Origin: an uncultured Clostridia bacterium
GTDB taxonomy: Bacteria; Bacillota; Clostridia; TANB77; CAG-508
Length of the DNA stretch: 22,262 nucleotides
Assembly (NCBI GenBank): GCA_948891265.1
Contig: CAQUBD010000026.1
Coordinates: 1-22,262, forward strand
Direction of reading: 5' to 3'
This document shows positions 8,821 to 15,681 of the stretch, in pieces. The notes under the pieces were generated by a model, which searched no databases, was not told the DNA's origin, and worked only from the letters and a program-made list of their open reading frames with translations. The position numbers and the translations under genes are program-made. Numbering within the stretch: the first letter of the stretch is position 1; every line of letters begins with the position of its first letter.

Positions 8821-9260
8821 TAAAGTTTTTTGCTCATTATAATAGCATCACTTTCTCCATTATAATATTTTTTTCTAATTCCAATATGGTCAAAATCAAA
8901 TTTATCGTATAAACGAATAGCAGATAAATTATGCTCATTAACCTCTAATGTAATAGTTTTTAAATTATTATCTTTAGAATAATTAAGTAGATTTTCTAAG
9001 AGGATAGACCCAATTCCATGATGCCTAAAAGATTTTTTTACAACAATATTCATAATATTTGCTTCATCTATAATGTTTTTTAAGCCAGCAAATCCAACAA
9101 TTTCATCATCATTATTTTTGGCAATAATGAAATAAGAATTTTCACATTCCAATTCTTGTTTTAAAACATTATAATTCCAGAAATCATCGAAATCAGAAAT
9201 TAAATTGTCTTTAATTTGATTCAAATTTTCTAATGTCATTTTTTCAATTTGTAAATTCAT
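8820..9260 (-). CDS. rimI: Ribosomal protein S18-alanine N-acetyltransferase (GNAT)
   Basis: GNAT acetyltransferase that in E. coli acetylates the N-terminal Ala of ribosomal protein S18. The 146-residue chain has the acetyl-CoA loop RHHGIGS (79-85, R-x-x-G-x-G) after strand NIMNIVV, then the typical TITLEVNEHNLSAIRLYDKFDF block (102-123) with the conserved Glu, Asn and Tyr. The length is typical. It is the third gene of the tsaE-tsaB-rimI operon, 22 nt after tsaB; this context is what separates RimI from other small GNATs. The tsaD gene that often follows is not here. Confidence 0.9.
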   Translation of the reverse strand: MNLQIEKMTLENLNQIKDNLISDFDDFWNYNVLKQELECENSYFIIAKNNDDEIVGFAGLKNIIDEANIMNIVVKKSFRHHGIGSILLENLLNYSKDNNLKTITLEVNEHNLSAIRLYDKFDFDHIGIRKKYYNGESDAIIMSKKL

Positions 9261-9282
9261 ATAAACTCCATTCTATTGAAAA

Positions 9283-9945
9283 TTAGTGTTCAATTTTCAA
9301 TTTTTCTTCTAACTGTTTTTGAGCCTGAGGCTTTTTTAAATATAAAGGTAAAATTTCTTCTCCATTATAATTATTATCAACATATTTCTTAAATCCAGCT
9401 ATTCCAAGGTTTTCTACATTTTGATAACAATCTGTGAAATGTGAAGGAATTCCATCACCTGCAAAGTTTATTATTGTATCAGCATATTTTGTATTTAATA
9501 AATCTAAAACTTCTTGTATTGTTTTAGCAGATGGTTCTTCTATAACTTTGTAATTACCATTTGATGCTTCATATAAAGCAAAATAGCAATTATCATTTTT
9601 ACAATTAATTGTACTACAAATTATGCCATCTTCTTTAATATTGTATGCTAAAGTTTCTAAACTATTTATTCCAACACAAGGGATATTTAAACTATCTGAA
9701 AAAGCTTTAACTGTTGATATTCCAATTCGTATTCCTGTAAAAGAACCAGGTCCAATTCCAGAAACAAGTAAATCTATGTTTTTTAAACTTAAATTACAAT
9801 TTTCTAATATTTGTTTAATTAAGGGCATTAAGGTTTCAGAATGTGTTAATCCATTATCTAATTCTATTTTTTTTAATAAAGTAGTATTTTCTAAAATAGC
9901 AACACTACATATTTTGCTTGATGTGTCAATACATAAAATTTTCAA
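9283..9945 (-). CDS. tsaB: tRNA threonylcarbamoyladenosine biosynthesis protein TsaB
   Basis: Scaffold partner of TsaD in the complex that transfers threonylcarbamoyl to A37 of ANN-decoding tRNAs (t6A). The 220-residue ASKHA-fold protein has the N-terminal MKILCIDTSSKICSVAI, the HSETLMPLI helix, and the family hallmark GIGPGSFTGIRIG (63-75). The start codon is TTG at 9945 on the minus strand, with AGGAGG 7 nt upstream (CCTCCT at 9953-9958). It begins 15 nt after the corrected tsaE stop, as expected for a tsaE-tsaB-rimI operon. Confidence 0.95.
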   Translation of the reverse strand: MKILCIDTSSKICSVAILENTTLLKKIELDNGLTHSETLMPLIKQILENCNLSLKNIDLLVSGIGPGSFTGIRIGISTVKAFSDSLNIPCVGINSLETLAYNIKEDGIICSTINCKNDNCYFALYEASNGNYKVIEEPSAKTIQEVLDLLNTKYADTIINFAGDGIPSHFTDCYQNVENLGIAGFKKYVDNNYNGEEILPLYLKKPQAQKQLEEKLKIEH

Positions 9946-9960
9946 AATAAATCCTCCTAT

Positions 9961-10390
9961 TTAAATAAATTGAATATTTAGAATTCTAGAATTTTCATCG
10001 TCAGAACATCTAGAAAAATCAATTTTTACGTAATTATTTGGTAATGCATCTTGAATAAGTTCTCCCCATTCAATAATACAAATACCATTTTCAAAATATT
10101 CTTCTCCTCCGAATTTCATAAAATTCAGAAGAGTCTTCTAATCTGTAAACATCAAAATGATAAATATTTATATCATCTTTTTTATATTCATTAACAATAG
10201 TAAATGTAGGACTCGAAATTTCATCTTCTAAGTCAAAATAAGATAAAAAGCCTTCTGTAAATTTAGTTTTTCCAGAACCTAAATCTCCAGAAAGAACTAT
10301 AATATCACCTTTTTTTGAATTTGATGCAAATTTCTTTGCAAATTCTTTAGTTTCATTTTCACAATGTGATTTAAAAATATAATTATCCAT
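9961..10390 (-). CDS. tsaE: tRNA t6A biosynthesis ATPase TsaE, interrupted by a +1 frameshift at CGG
   Basis: P-loop ATPase that drives TsaB-TsaD turnover in t6A synthesis. The zero-frame ORF (10390 to 10091) has GDLGSGKT (35-42), SPTFTIVNEY (60-69) and YHFDVYRLEDSSEFYEI, then ends in RRRRIF and a stop at residue 99. Skipping one C (plus-strand G at 10111) restores GGEEYFENGICIIEWGELI and a normal C-terminus to a TAA at 9961-9963, 142 residues in all. The break is at codon 94, CGG, immediately after ATT. The reading resumes at GGA for a family-conserved Gly. The gene is therefore either recoded or broken. TsaE is usually essential, which argues for recoding or sequence error over loss. Confidence 0.9.
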
Positions 10391-10469
10391 TACAAACTCC
10401 TTGTATTTTTATACTATATTTGAATTGAACTTATTATAATATAAAAATATAAAAAATTCAATGAAAGTA

Positions 10470-10498
10470 TTGATAAATTTTAAAAGCTGTAATATAAT
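10470..10498 (+). promoter_or_regulatory. Sigma-A promoter of mreB
   Basis: TTGATA (10470-10475), a 17-nt spacer, then a perfect TATAAT (10493-10498), in the divergent tsaE-mreB intergenic region. The transcript would have a leader of about 78 nt. Confidence 0.75.
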
Positions 10499-10581
10499 TG
10501 TAACGAAAATGTAACAAATGAAAAATAAATGGAAATAATAGTTTATATAATAAAGTTAAAGTATGGAAGGAAAGAAGGCAT

Positions 10582-11589
10582 ATGTTAAAGTTAGGATTTG
10601 GACAAGATGTAGGTATCGATTTAGGTACAGCAACTGTAATTGTATATGTTAAAGGAAAGGGAATTGTATTAAGAGAACCATCAGTAGTAGCTGTAGACAG
10701 AAATACAGGAGATGTATTAGCAGTTGGTGGAGAAGCAAGGAGAATGCTTGGAAGAACGCCAGGAAATATAGTTGCAACAAGACCATTAAGAGATGGAGTA
10801 ATATCAGATTATACAGTTACAGAAAAGATGTTAAAACACTTTATAGGGAAAGTGTGTGGAAAATCTATATTCGCACCAAGAATAATGATATGTATACCTT
10901 CACAAGTAACAGAAGTTGAAAAAAAAGCTGTAATAGATGCAGCAATGCAAGCGGGAGCTAGAAAAGTTTATTTAATCGAGGAACCAATAGCAGCTGCAAT
11001 AGGAGCTGGAATAGATATAGCTAAACCATGTGGAAATATGGTTGTAGATATTGGAGGAGGAACTACAGATGTAGCAGTAATTTCTCTAGGAGGATCTGTT
11101 GTAAGTTCTTCTTTAAAAGTAGCTGGAGATAAATTTGATGAATACATAGTAAAATATATAAAAAAGAAACATAATATAGTAATAGGAGAAAGAACAGCAG
11201 AAGATTTAAAAGTTAATATAGGATGTGTATATCCAAAGATACAAGATGCAGAAATGGATATAAGAGGTAGAGATTTAGGAACAGGATTACCAAAAACGAT
11301 AACAGTGCATTCAAGTGAAATGCTAGAGGCTTTAATAGAACCAGCAATGATGATAGTTGATGCAGTACATGGAGTATTAGAAAAAACACCACCAGAATTA
11401 GCGGCAGATATAAGTGATAAAGGAATATATATGACTGGGGGAGGATGCTTAGTAGATGGGCTAGACAAATTATTACAAGAAAAAACAGGAATAAACGTTA
11501 TGATTGCACAAGATTCAGTATCTTGTGTAGCATTAGGAACTGGTAAAGCATTAGATAATTTAGATGCATTAGATGGAAAAGCAAAATAA
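10582..11589 (+). CDS. mreB: Rod shape-determining actin homologue MreB/Mbl
   Basis: Bacterial actin that forms membrane-associated filaments guiding lateral cell-wall synthesis. The 335-residue protein has phosphate-1 DLGTAT (13-18), REPSVVAVD (31-39), VATRPLRDGVISDY (64-77), EEPIAAAIGAG (133-143), phosphate-2 DIGGGTTD (156-163) and the C-terminal MTGGGCLVDGLDKLL adenosine loop. Length and order are canonical. No mreC or mreD follows, so this may be a stand-alone Mbl-type paralogue. The first residues (MLKLGFGQDV) are not clearly amphipathic. AAGGAAAGAAGG precedes the ATG. Confidence 0.95.
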   Translation: MLKLGFGQDVGIDLGTATVIVYVKGKGIVLREPSVVAVDRNTGDVLAVGGEARRMLGRTPGNIVATRPLRDGVISDYTVTEKMLKHFIGKVCGKSIFAPRIMICIPSQVTEVEKKAVIDAAMQAGARKVYLIEEPIAAAIGAGIDIAKPCGNMVVDIGGGTTDVAVISLGGSVVSSSLKVAGDKFDEYIVKYIKKKHNIVIGERTAEDLKVNIGCVYPKIQDAEMDIRGRDLGTGLPKTITVHSSEMLEALIEPAMMIVDAVHGVLEKTPPELAADISDKGIYMTGGGCLVDGLDKLLQEKTGINVMIAQDSVSCVALGTGKALDNLDALDGKAK

Positions 11590-11598
11590 AGCATCAAA

Positions 11599-11684
11599 GA
11601 TGTTGATATATAAATATTATTGTTAAAAACATATCTAGGATTGACCTATTAGTCTTTAACTTTAAAATATTTATGTATCAACAT
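11599..11684. repeat. Long AT-rich hairpin between mreB and mtaB
   Basis: ATGTTGATATATAAATATT (11600-11618) pairs with 11666-11684 over 19 bp with a single G-U wobble. A second inner arm, GTTAAAAAC (11622-11630) with GTCTTTAAC (11652-11660), has one mismatch. No T-run follows directly, so it is not a plain terminator. It may be an AT-rich MITE or an RNA-processing stem. Confidence 0.7.
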
Positions 11685-11718
11685 TTTTAATTGTAATAAT
11701 GTAAGGAGAAAAGAAAAA

Positions 11719-13029
11719 ATGGAGAGAGTAGTAAAATTTATAACATTAGGGTGTAAAGTAAATCAATATGAAACAAATGCAATGGCACAAAAGTTTATAG
11801 AAAATGGATATAAAGTAATAGAAGAAAATAGTGAGCAAACAGAAGTGAATCCAGATATATGTATAATAAATACATGTACAGTAACAAATATGTCAGATAG
11901 AAAATCAAGACAAATGCTAAGAAGAGTAAAGGAAAATAATAAAGATGCAATAGTTGTTGCTGTTGGGTGTTATGCACAAGTTGCAAAAGAAGAACTTTCT
12001 AAAATAGAAGGAATAGATTTGGTTTTAGGAAATAATGAGAAAGTAGAAATAGTAAAACATGTAGAAGAATATTTAAAAGTACATCAGAAAAAAATAGAAA
12101 CAGAAGATGTAATGCAATCAAAAGAATTTTCAGAGTTTGGAGAAATAACATTTTCAGAAAAAACAAGAGCTGTTATAAAAATTCAAGATGGATGTGATAG
12201 ATTTTGTTCATATTGCATAATTCCATATGCAAGAGGAAGAGTAAGAAGTAGGAAGCCAGAAAATATAATAGACGAAATAACAAAAATTGCACAAAAAGGA
12301 ATTAAAGAAGTTGTTATAACAGGGATACATATTGCATCATATGGAAAAGATTTTAAAGAAGAATATAGGTTAATAGATTTGTTAGAAGAAATCAATAAAA
12401 TAGATGGAATAACAAGAATAAGATTAGGATCAATAGAACCATTATTAATAACAGAACAATTTGTAGAAAAATTAAGAAAACTAGAAAAAATATGTCATCA
12501 CTTTCATTTATCATTACAAAGTGGATGTGACGAAACGTTAAAAAGAATGAATAGAAGATATACAACAGAACAATTTAGAACAATTGTAAAACTATTAAGA
12601 AATGCATATGATGATGTAAACTTAACAACAGATATTATTGTAGGTTTTCCGGAAGAAACAGAAGAAGAATTTAATAAAACATATCAATTTTTAAAAGAAA
12701 TAAAATTTTATAAAATGCATATTTTTAAATATTCACCAAGGAAAGGAACAAAAGCAGCTGTAATGAAAAATCAAATTAGTGGAAATATAAAAGAAGAAAG
12801 AAGTAGGAAATTGATAGAATTATCAAATAAAAATGAAAAAGAATACAACAATAAATATGTAGGAAAAGAAATAGAGGTTTTATTTGAAGAAAAAAAATTA
12901 GGTATATACCAAGGACATACAGCAAATTATATTATGGTCCACTGCAAATCTAAAGAAAATTTGGAAAATAAATTAAAAAATGTCACATGTAATGAAGTAG
13001 GAGAAGAATATATAATTGCGGAAATGTAA
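11719..13029 (+). CDS. mtaB: tRNA (N6-threonylcarbamoyladenosine37-C2)-methylthiotransferase
   Basis: Radical-SAM methylthiotransferase that converts t6A37 to ms2t6A37. The 436-residue chain has the N-terminal UPF0004 domain with cluster ligands Cys12 (TLGCKVNQYET), Cys53 (INTCTVT) and Cys84 (VGCYAQ). The radical-SAM motif Cys159-x3-Cys163-x2-Cys166 (DGCDRFCSYCIIPYARGR) follows, then SLQSGCDETLKRMNRRY and a C-terminal TRAM-like domain (about 372-432). TLGCKVNQYET separates MtaB from MiaB (TFGCQMN). The AGGAGA site is about 10 nt before the ATG. Its substrate is made by the adjacent tsaE-tsaB operon. Confidence 0.95.
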   Translation: MERVVKFITLGCKVNQYETNAMAQKFIENGYKVIEENSEQTEVNPDICIINTCTVTNMSDRKSRQMLRRVKENNKDAIVVAVGCYAQVAKEELSKIEGIDLVLGNNEKVEIVKHVEEYLKVHQKKIETEDVMQSKEFSEFGEITFSEKTRAVIKIQDGCDRFCSYCIIPYARGRVRSRKPENIIDEITKIAQKGIKEVVITGIHIASYGKDFKEEYRLIDLLEEINKIDGITRIRLGSIEPLLITEQFVEKLRKLEKICHHFHLSLQSGCDETLKRMNRRYTTEQFRTIVKLLRNAYDDVNLTTDIIVGFPEETEEEFNKTYQFLKEIKFYKMHIFKYSPRKGTKAAVMKNQISGNIKEERSRKLIELSNKNEKEYNNKYVGKEIEVLFEEKKLGIYQGHTANYIMVHCKSKENLENKLKNVTCNEVGEEYIIAEM

Positions 13030-13084
13030 TATAAATGAAATTGAAATGTAACAAACATGTAATGGAAACTTAATACAAAAAAAC

Positions 13085-13113
13085 TTGATATTTAAAAATA
13101 TATGTAGTATAAA
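13085..13113 (+). promoter_or_regulatory. Promoter of the 96-residue protein gene
   Basis: TTGATA (13085-13090), a 17-nt spacer and TATAAA (13108-13113), 44 nt before the ATG at 13157. Confidence 0.65.
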
Positions 13114-13156
13114 AAATATAAGTATTACAAATAGATATACAAAGGAGGAAACATAG

Positions 13157-13447
13157 ATGGCAGAAATGAATGAAGAAGTAAAATCAGGGGTATTTAGTGA
13201 AGTTACATTTGAGGAAAATGCAGGAACGATAAGAGACAACACATTGCCTACAAAAGTTGGATTTTGGCAAAAATTTAAAGCTTTCTGGTTACAAGAAATA
13301 GATTGGAATAAAGAAATAAAAGTTGTATTAACACCAAAACAACAAAAAATAGAAGATGAAATAAATGCGTTTTTACATCAAGAAATTACTTGGGAAAAAA
13401 TACATGATTTTCTATTCCAAGAAATCAGTTTTGGAAAGAAAAAATAA
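13157..13447 (+). CDS. Small protein with three FxxQEI-x-(W/F) repeats
   Basis: The 96-residue product has a strong AGGAGG site upstream and its own promoter, so it is very likely real, but I do not recognise a characterised family. The N-terminal 30 residues are acidic. The rest contains three copies of an aromatic motif: FWLQEIDW (43-50), FLHQEITW (72-79) and FLFQEISF (85-92), each preceded by a lysine- or glutamate-rich helix. The C-terminus is FGKKK. There is no signal peptide or membrane helix, but the repeats are amphipathic and could bind a membrane or another protein; this is inference. The stop codon abuts a TGTCC palindrome, and a terminator follows. Confidence 0.75.
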   Translation: MAEMNEEVKSGVFSEVTFEENAGTIRDNTLPTKVGFWQKFKAFWLQEIDWNKEIKVVLTPKQQKIEDEINAFLHQEITWEKIHDFLFQEISFGKKK

Positions 13448-13470
13448 TGTCCTTTTGGGGACACATCTTA
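13448..13470 (-). repeat. TGTCC palindromic repeat abutting a stop codon
   Basis: TGTCCTTTTGGGGACA followed by CATCTTA. The same module is found at 19253 and, in the opposite orientation, at the start of the 96-bp repeats. It begins at the first base after the TAA of the preceding gene. Confidence 0.75.
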
Positions 13471-13503
13471 AAATTAAACAATGTGAATTTTTAGTGAAAA
13501 TAT

Positions 13504-13547
13504 AAAAAAGTATAGCACATATTAAAAAAATGTGTTATACTTTTTTT
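13504..13547 (+). terminator. Intrinsic terminator after the 96-residue protein gene
   Basis: AAAAAAGTATAGCACAT (13504-13520) pairs with the ATGTGTTATACTTTTTT segment ending near 13547, with one G-U pair. The loop is short and the T-run is seven bases. Confidence 0.85.
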
Positions 13548-13617
13548 GCCCAAAGGCTATTATGGGGGAAATAGGAAAGGGTAAATAAAGAAAAAATATA
13601 AAAGGAGAGAATTACTA

Positions 13618-14012
13618 TTGCCCCGAATAGCAAGAAATTATAACAAATTAAAAGTATATTATACCTTAGGCCCAATAGTCTAGTGGATACAAGGCTTTTA
13701 TTATTGATTTTTTCAGATGATGAAAAAGAAGCAAAAGAAGAATTTAAAAAATTTCATAATATAAATGAAGATGATAAACAAAATGAAATTAATGATATGA
13801 TAGAATATGAAATGTGTGAAGTAATATCAGATGAAGATGTGAGAAAATATATATGTGAGATATTAAAAATTAATAATGTTCGTGAAATTTTGGAATTTAA
13901 TAAAGAAATCAGAAATGAAAAATTAGCTAAATTAAAATGCTTGAAAAATATATCTGCAAGTCGATTAGCAAGAGTGATTGGAATAAGTAGAAAAATTGTA
14001 GAAAGGGCATAG
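13618..14012 (+). pseudogene. Decayed Y1/REP-associated (RAYT-like) transposase
   Basis: A TTG at 13618 behind GGAGAG starts MPRIARNYNKLKVYYT, close to the standard MPRIAR start of Y1_Tnp/RAYT-like transposases, and stops after 21 codons at 13681. From about 13683 another frame encodes 109 residues that look like the C-terminal part of such proteins. It carries an acidic helical segment (FSDDEKEAKEEFKKFH) and a terminal helix-turn-helix (NISASRLARVIGISRKIVERA). The whole catalytic HUH/Tyr core is missing, so the gene is an internally deleted, frameshifted relic. It lies between a TGTCC palindrome at 13448 and the 96-bp repeat at 14021. Confidence 0.7.
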
Positions 14013-14020
14013 ATAATATT

Positions 14021-14116
14021 AGATGTGTCCCCAATGGGACAAAAATTAAGATAGCTGTTTGAGCAAAGTGAATTACAGATATCTTATGCAAAAGGAAACG
14101 TCCCCAATGGGACATG
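14021..14116 (+). repeat. 96-bp repeat copy 1, leader of radA
   Basis: Identical over 96 bp to 15572-15667. It contains the outer palindromes TGTCCCCAATGGGACA and GTCCCCAATGGGAC and a central 11-bp stem, AAGATAGCTGT with ACAGATATCTT, one mismatch. The radA ribosome binding site GGAGGTG begins right at its end. Confidence 0.95.
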
Positions 14117-14126
14117 GAGGTGAAAA

Positions 14127-15492
14127 ATGGCGAAAAATAAAACAGTTTTTGTGTGTAATGAATGTGGATATGAGTCGACGAAATGGTTAGGAAAATGCCC
14201 AGCTTGCAATAGTTGGAATAGCTTTTTTGAACAAAAAATTGTTGAAAGCAAAAATAGCAGTTTAAAAGCAGAAAACAATTCAAATAATGTTCCTCAAAAG
14301 TTAAATTCATATGAAGCTAAAGAAACAATTAGAACTTCTACAGGATTTGAAGAGTTAGATAGAGTGCTAGGTGGTGGATTAGTTAAAGGTTCATTAATTT
14401 TGCTTGGTGGTGAGCCAGGTATTGGTAAGTCTACTTTGATTTTGCAAATTTGTGATAAGGTTAAAGGTGATGGACAAGTTTTATATGTTTCTGGAGAAGA
14501 GTCTGCTGAACAAATAAAGTTAAGAGCTGATAGATTGCGGTATTAATAATGAAAATATACTATTTTTAGGGGAAACAGATATTGATATTGTAAATCAAAA
14601 TATTATGAATATAAATCCTAAGTTGGTAATAATTGATTCTATTCAGACTATGTATTCAGAAGAGATTTCAGCAGCAGCTGGAAGTGTAAGTCAAGTAAGA
14701 GAAATAACTTCTCAAATTATGAGAGTGTGTAAGTCTAGAAATATTACTACTATTATAATTGGACATGTTACAAAAGATGGAAATATTGCAGGACCTAGAG
14801 TGTTGGAACATATGGTAGATACAGTTCTTTATTTGGAAGGTGAGAGATATTTTTCATATAGAATTTTAAGAGGTGTGAAAAATAGATTTGGTTCTACAAA
14901 TGAAATTGGAATGTTTGAGATGAGAGGTGAAGGAATGTGTGAAATTTCTAATCCATCAGATGTACTTATTTCAGAAAGAGATGATAATCCAGCAGGTTCA
15001 TGCATTGTTTCTTGTTTAGAAGGAACTAGATCAATCCTAGTAGAATTGCAAGCTTTAACAAGTCAAAGTGTATTTGGATACCCAAAAAGAACAGCAAATG
15101 GAGTAGATTTTAATAGGTTGGCTTTACTAATTGCAGTAATGGAAAAAAGAGCAGGAATGAACCTAGGAACTCAAGATGTTTATTTAAATGTGGTTGGAGG
15201 ATTAAAAATAAGTGAACCTTCAATAGATTTAGGAATTTTAATGGTAACAGCTTCAAGTTATAAGAATGTTCCAATAGATAAAGATATTGTTATAATGGGA
15301 GAAGTTGGGCTTACAGGCGAAGTTAGGAGAATCAATTTAATTGAGAAAAGGTTAAAAGAAGCTGAAAAATTAGGATTTAAAAAATGCATAATTCCAGAAA
15401 GTAATAAAAAGGGCTTGAAAGAAAATTTTAAATTAGATATAATTGGAGTCAAAGATGTAAATGAATCAATGAAAAAATTGGGATTAAGATGA
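14127..15492 (+). CDS. radA: DNA repair protein RadA, interrupted by a +1 frameshift at CGG
   Basis: RecA-like branch-migration helicase of recombination. Part one (14127-14546) has the zinc finger Cys10-x2-Cys13 / Cys24-x2-Cys27, Walker A GEPGIGKST (95-103) and GEESAEQIKLRADRL, then reads CGG TAT TAA and stops. Part two is open through to 15492 in +1 and starts before its first ATG with GINNENILFLGETDID, then LVIIDSIQTMYS (Walker B), the KNRFGSTNEIGMFEM motif and a Lon-like C-terminal domain. Skipping C14538 gives one 454-residue protein of normal length. Translation of the second half from the ATG at 14605 has no ribosome binding site. The gene is flanked by identical 96-bp repeats and precedes disA, a common partner. 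Confidence 0.92.
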
Positions 15493-15571
15493 TTGATGGG
15501 ACTTTACTAATTATAAATATCTTATACAGAGAATATTAGCAAATATCTAATCAGAAAATAATTTTAAACGA

Positions 15572-15667
15572 AGATGTGTCCCCAATGGGACAAAAATTAA
15601 GATAGCTGTTTGAGCAAAGTGAATTACAGATATCTTATGCAAAAGGAAACGTCCCCAATGGGACATG
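15572..15667 (+). repeat. 96-bp repeat copy 2, leader of disA
   Basis: A perfect copy of 14021-14116 in the same orientation. It lies directly upstream of the disA ribosome binding site (AGAGGAGG) and forms the same three potential stems. Confidence 0.95.
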
Positions 15668-15681
15668 AGAGGAGGAAAAAA

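Noticed and set aside
10968..11597. 209-codon open frame on the minus strand inside mreB
   Set aside because: It is antisense to a canonical mreB, has no ribosome binding site and a composition typical of a shadow frame.
13683..14012. The 109-codon frame as a stand-alone gene
   Set aside because: It starts at a GTG without a ribosome binding site and reads like the C-terminal piece of the transposase whose N-terminus lies at 13618.
14541..14604. Selenocysteine or stop-codon readthrough as an explanation for the radA break
   Set aside because: The frame changes at the break and the stop is TAA, so readthrough cannot join the halves.
14021..15667. The repeated 96-bp units as a CRISPR or tandem array
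   Set aside because: There are only two copies, 1.5 kb apart with a gene between them, and no short regular spacers.
15610..15681. Upstream in-frame start that would add 24 residues to DisA
   Set aside because: The extra residues are translated repeat sequence, and the strong AGGAGG lies just before the TTG at 15682.
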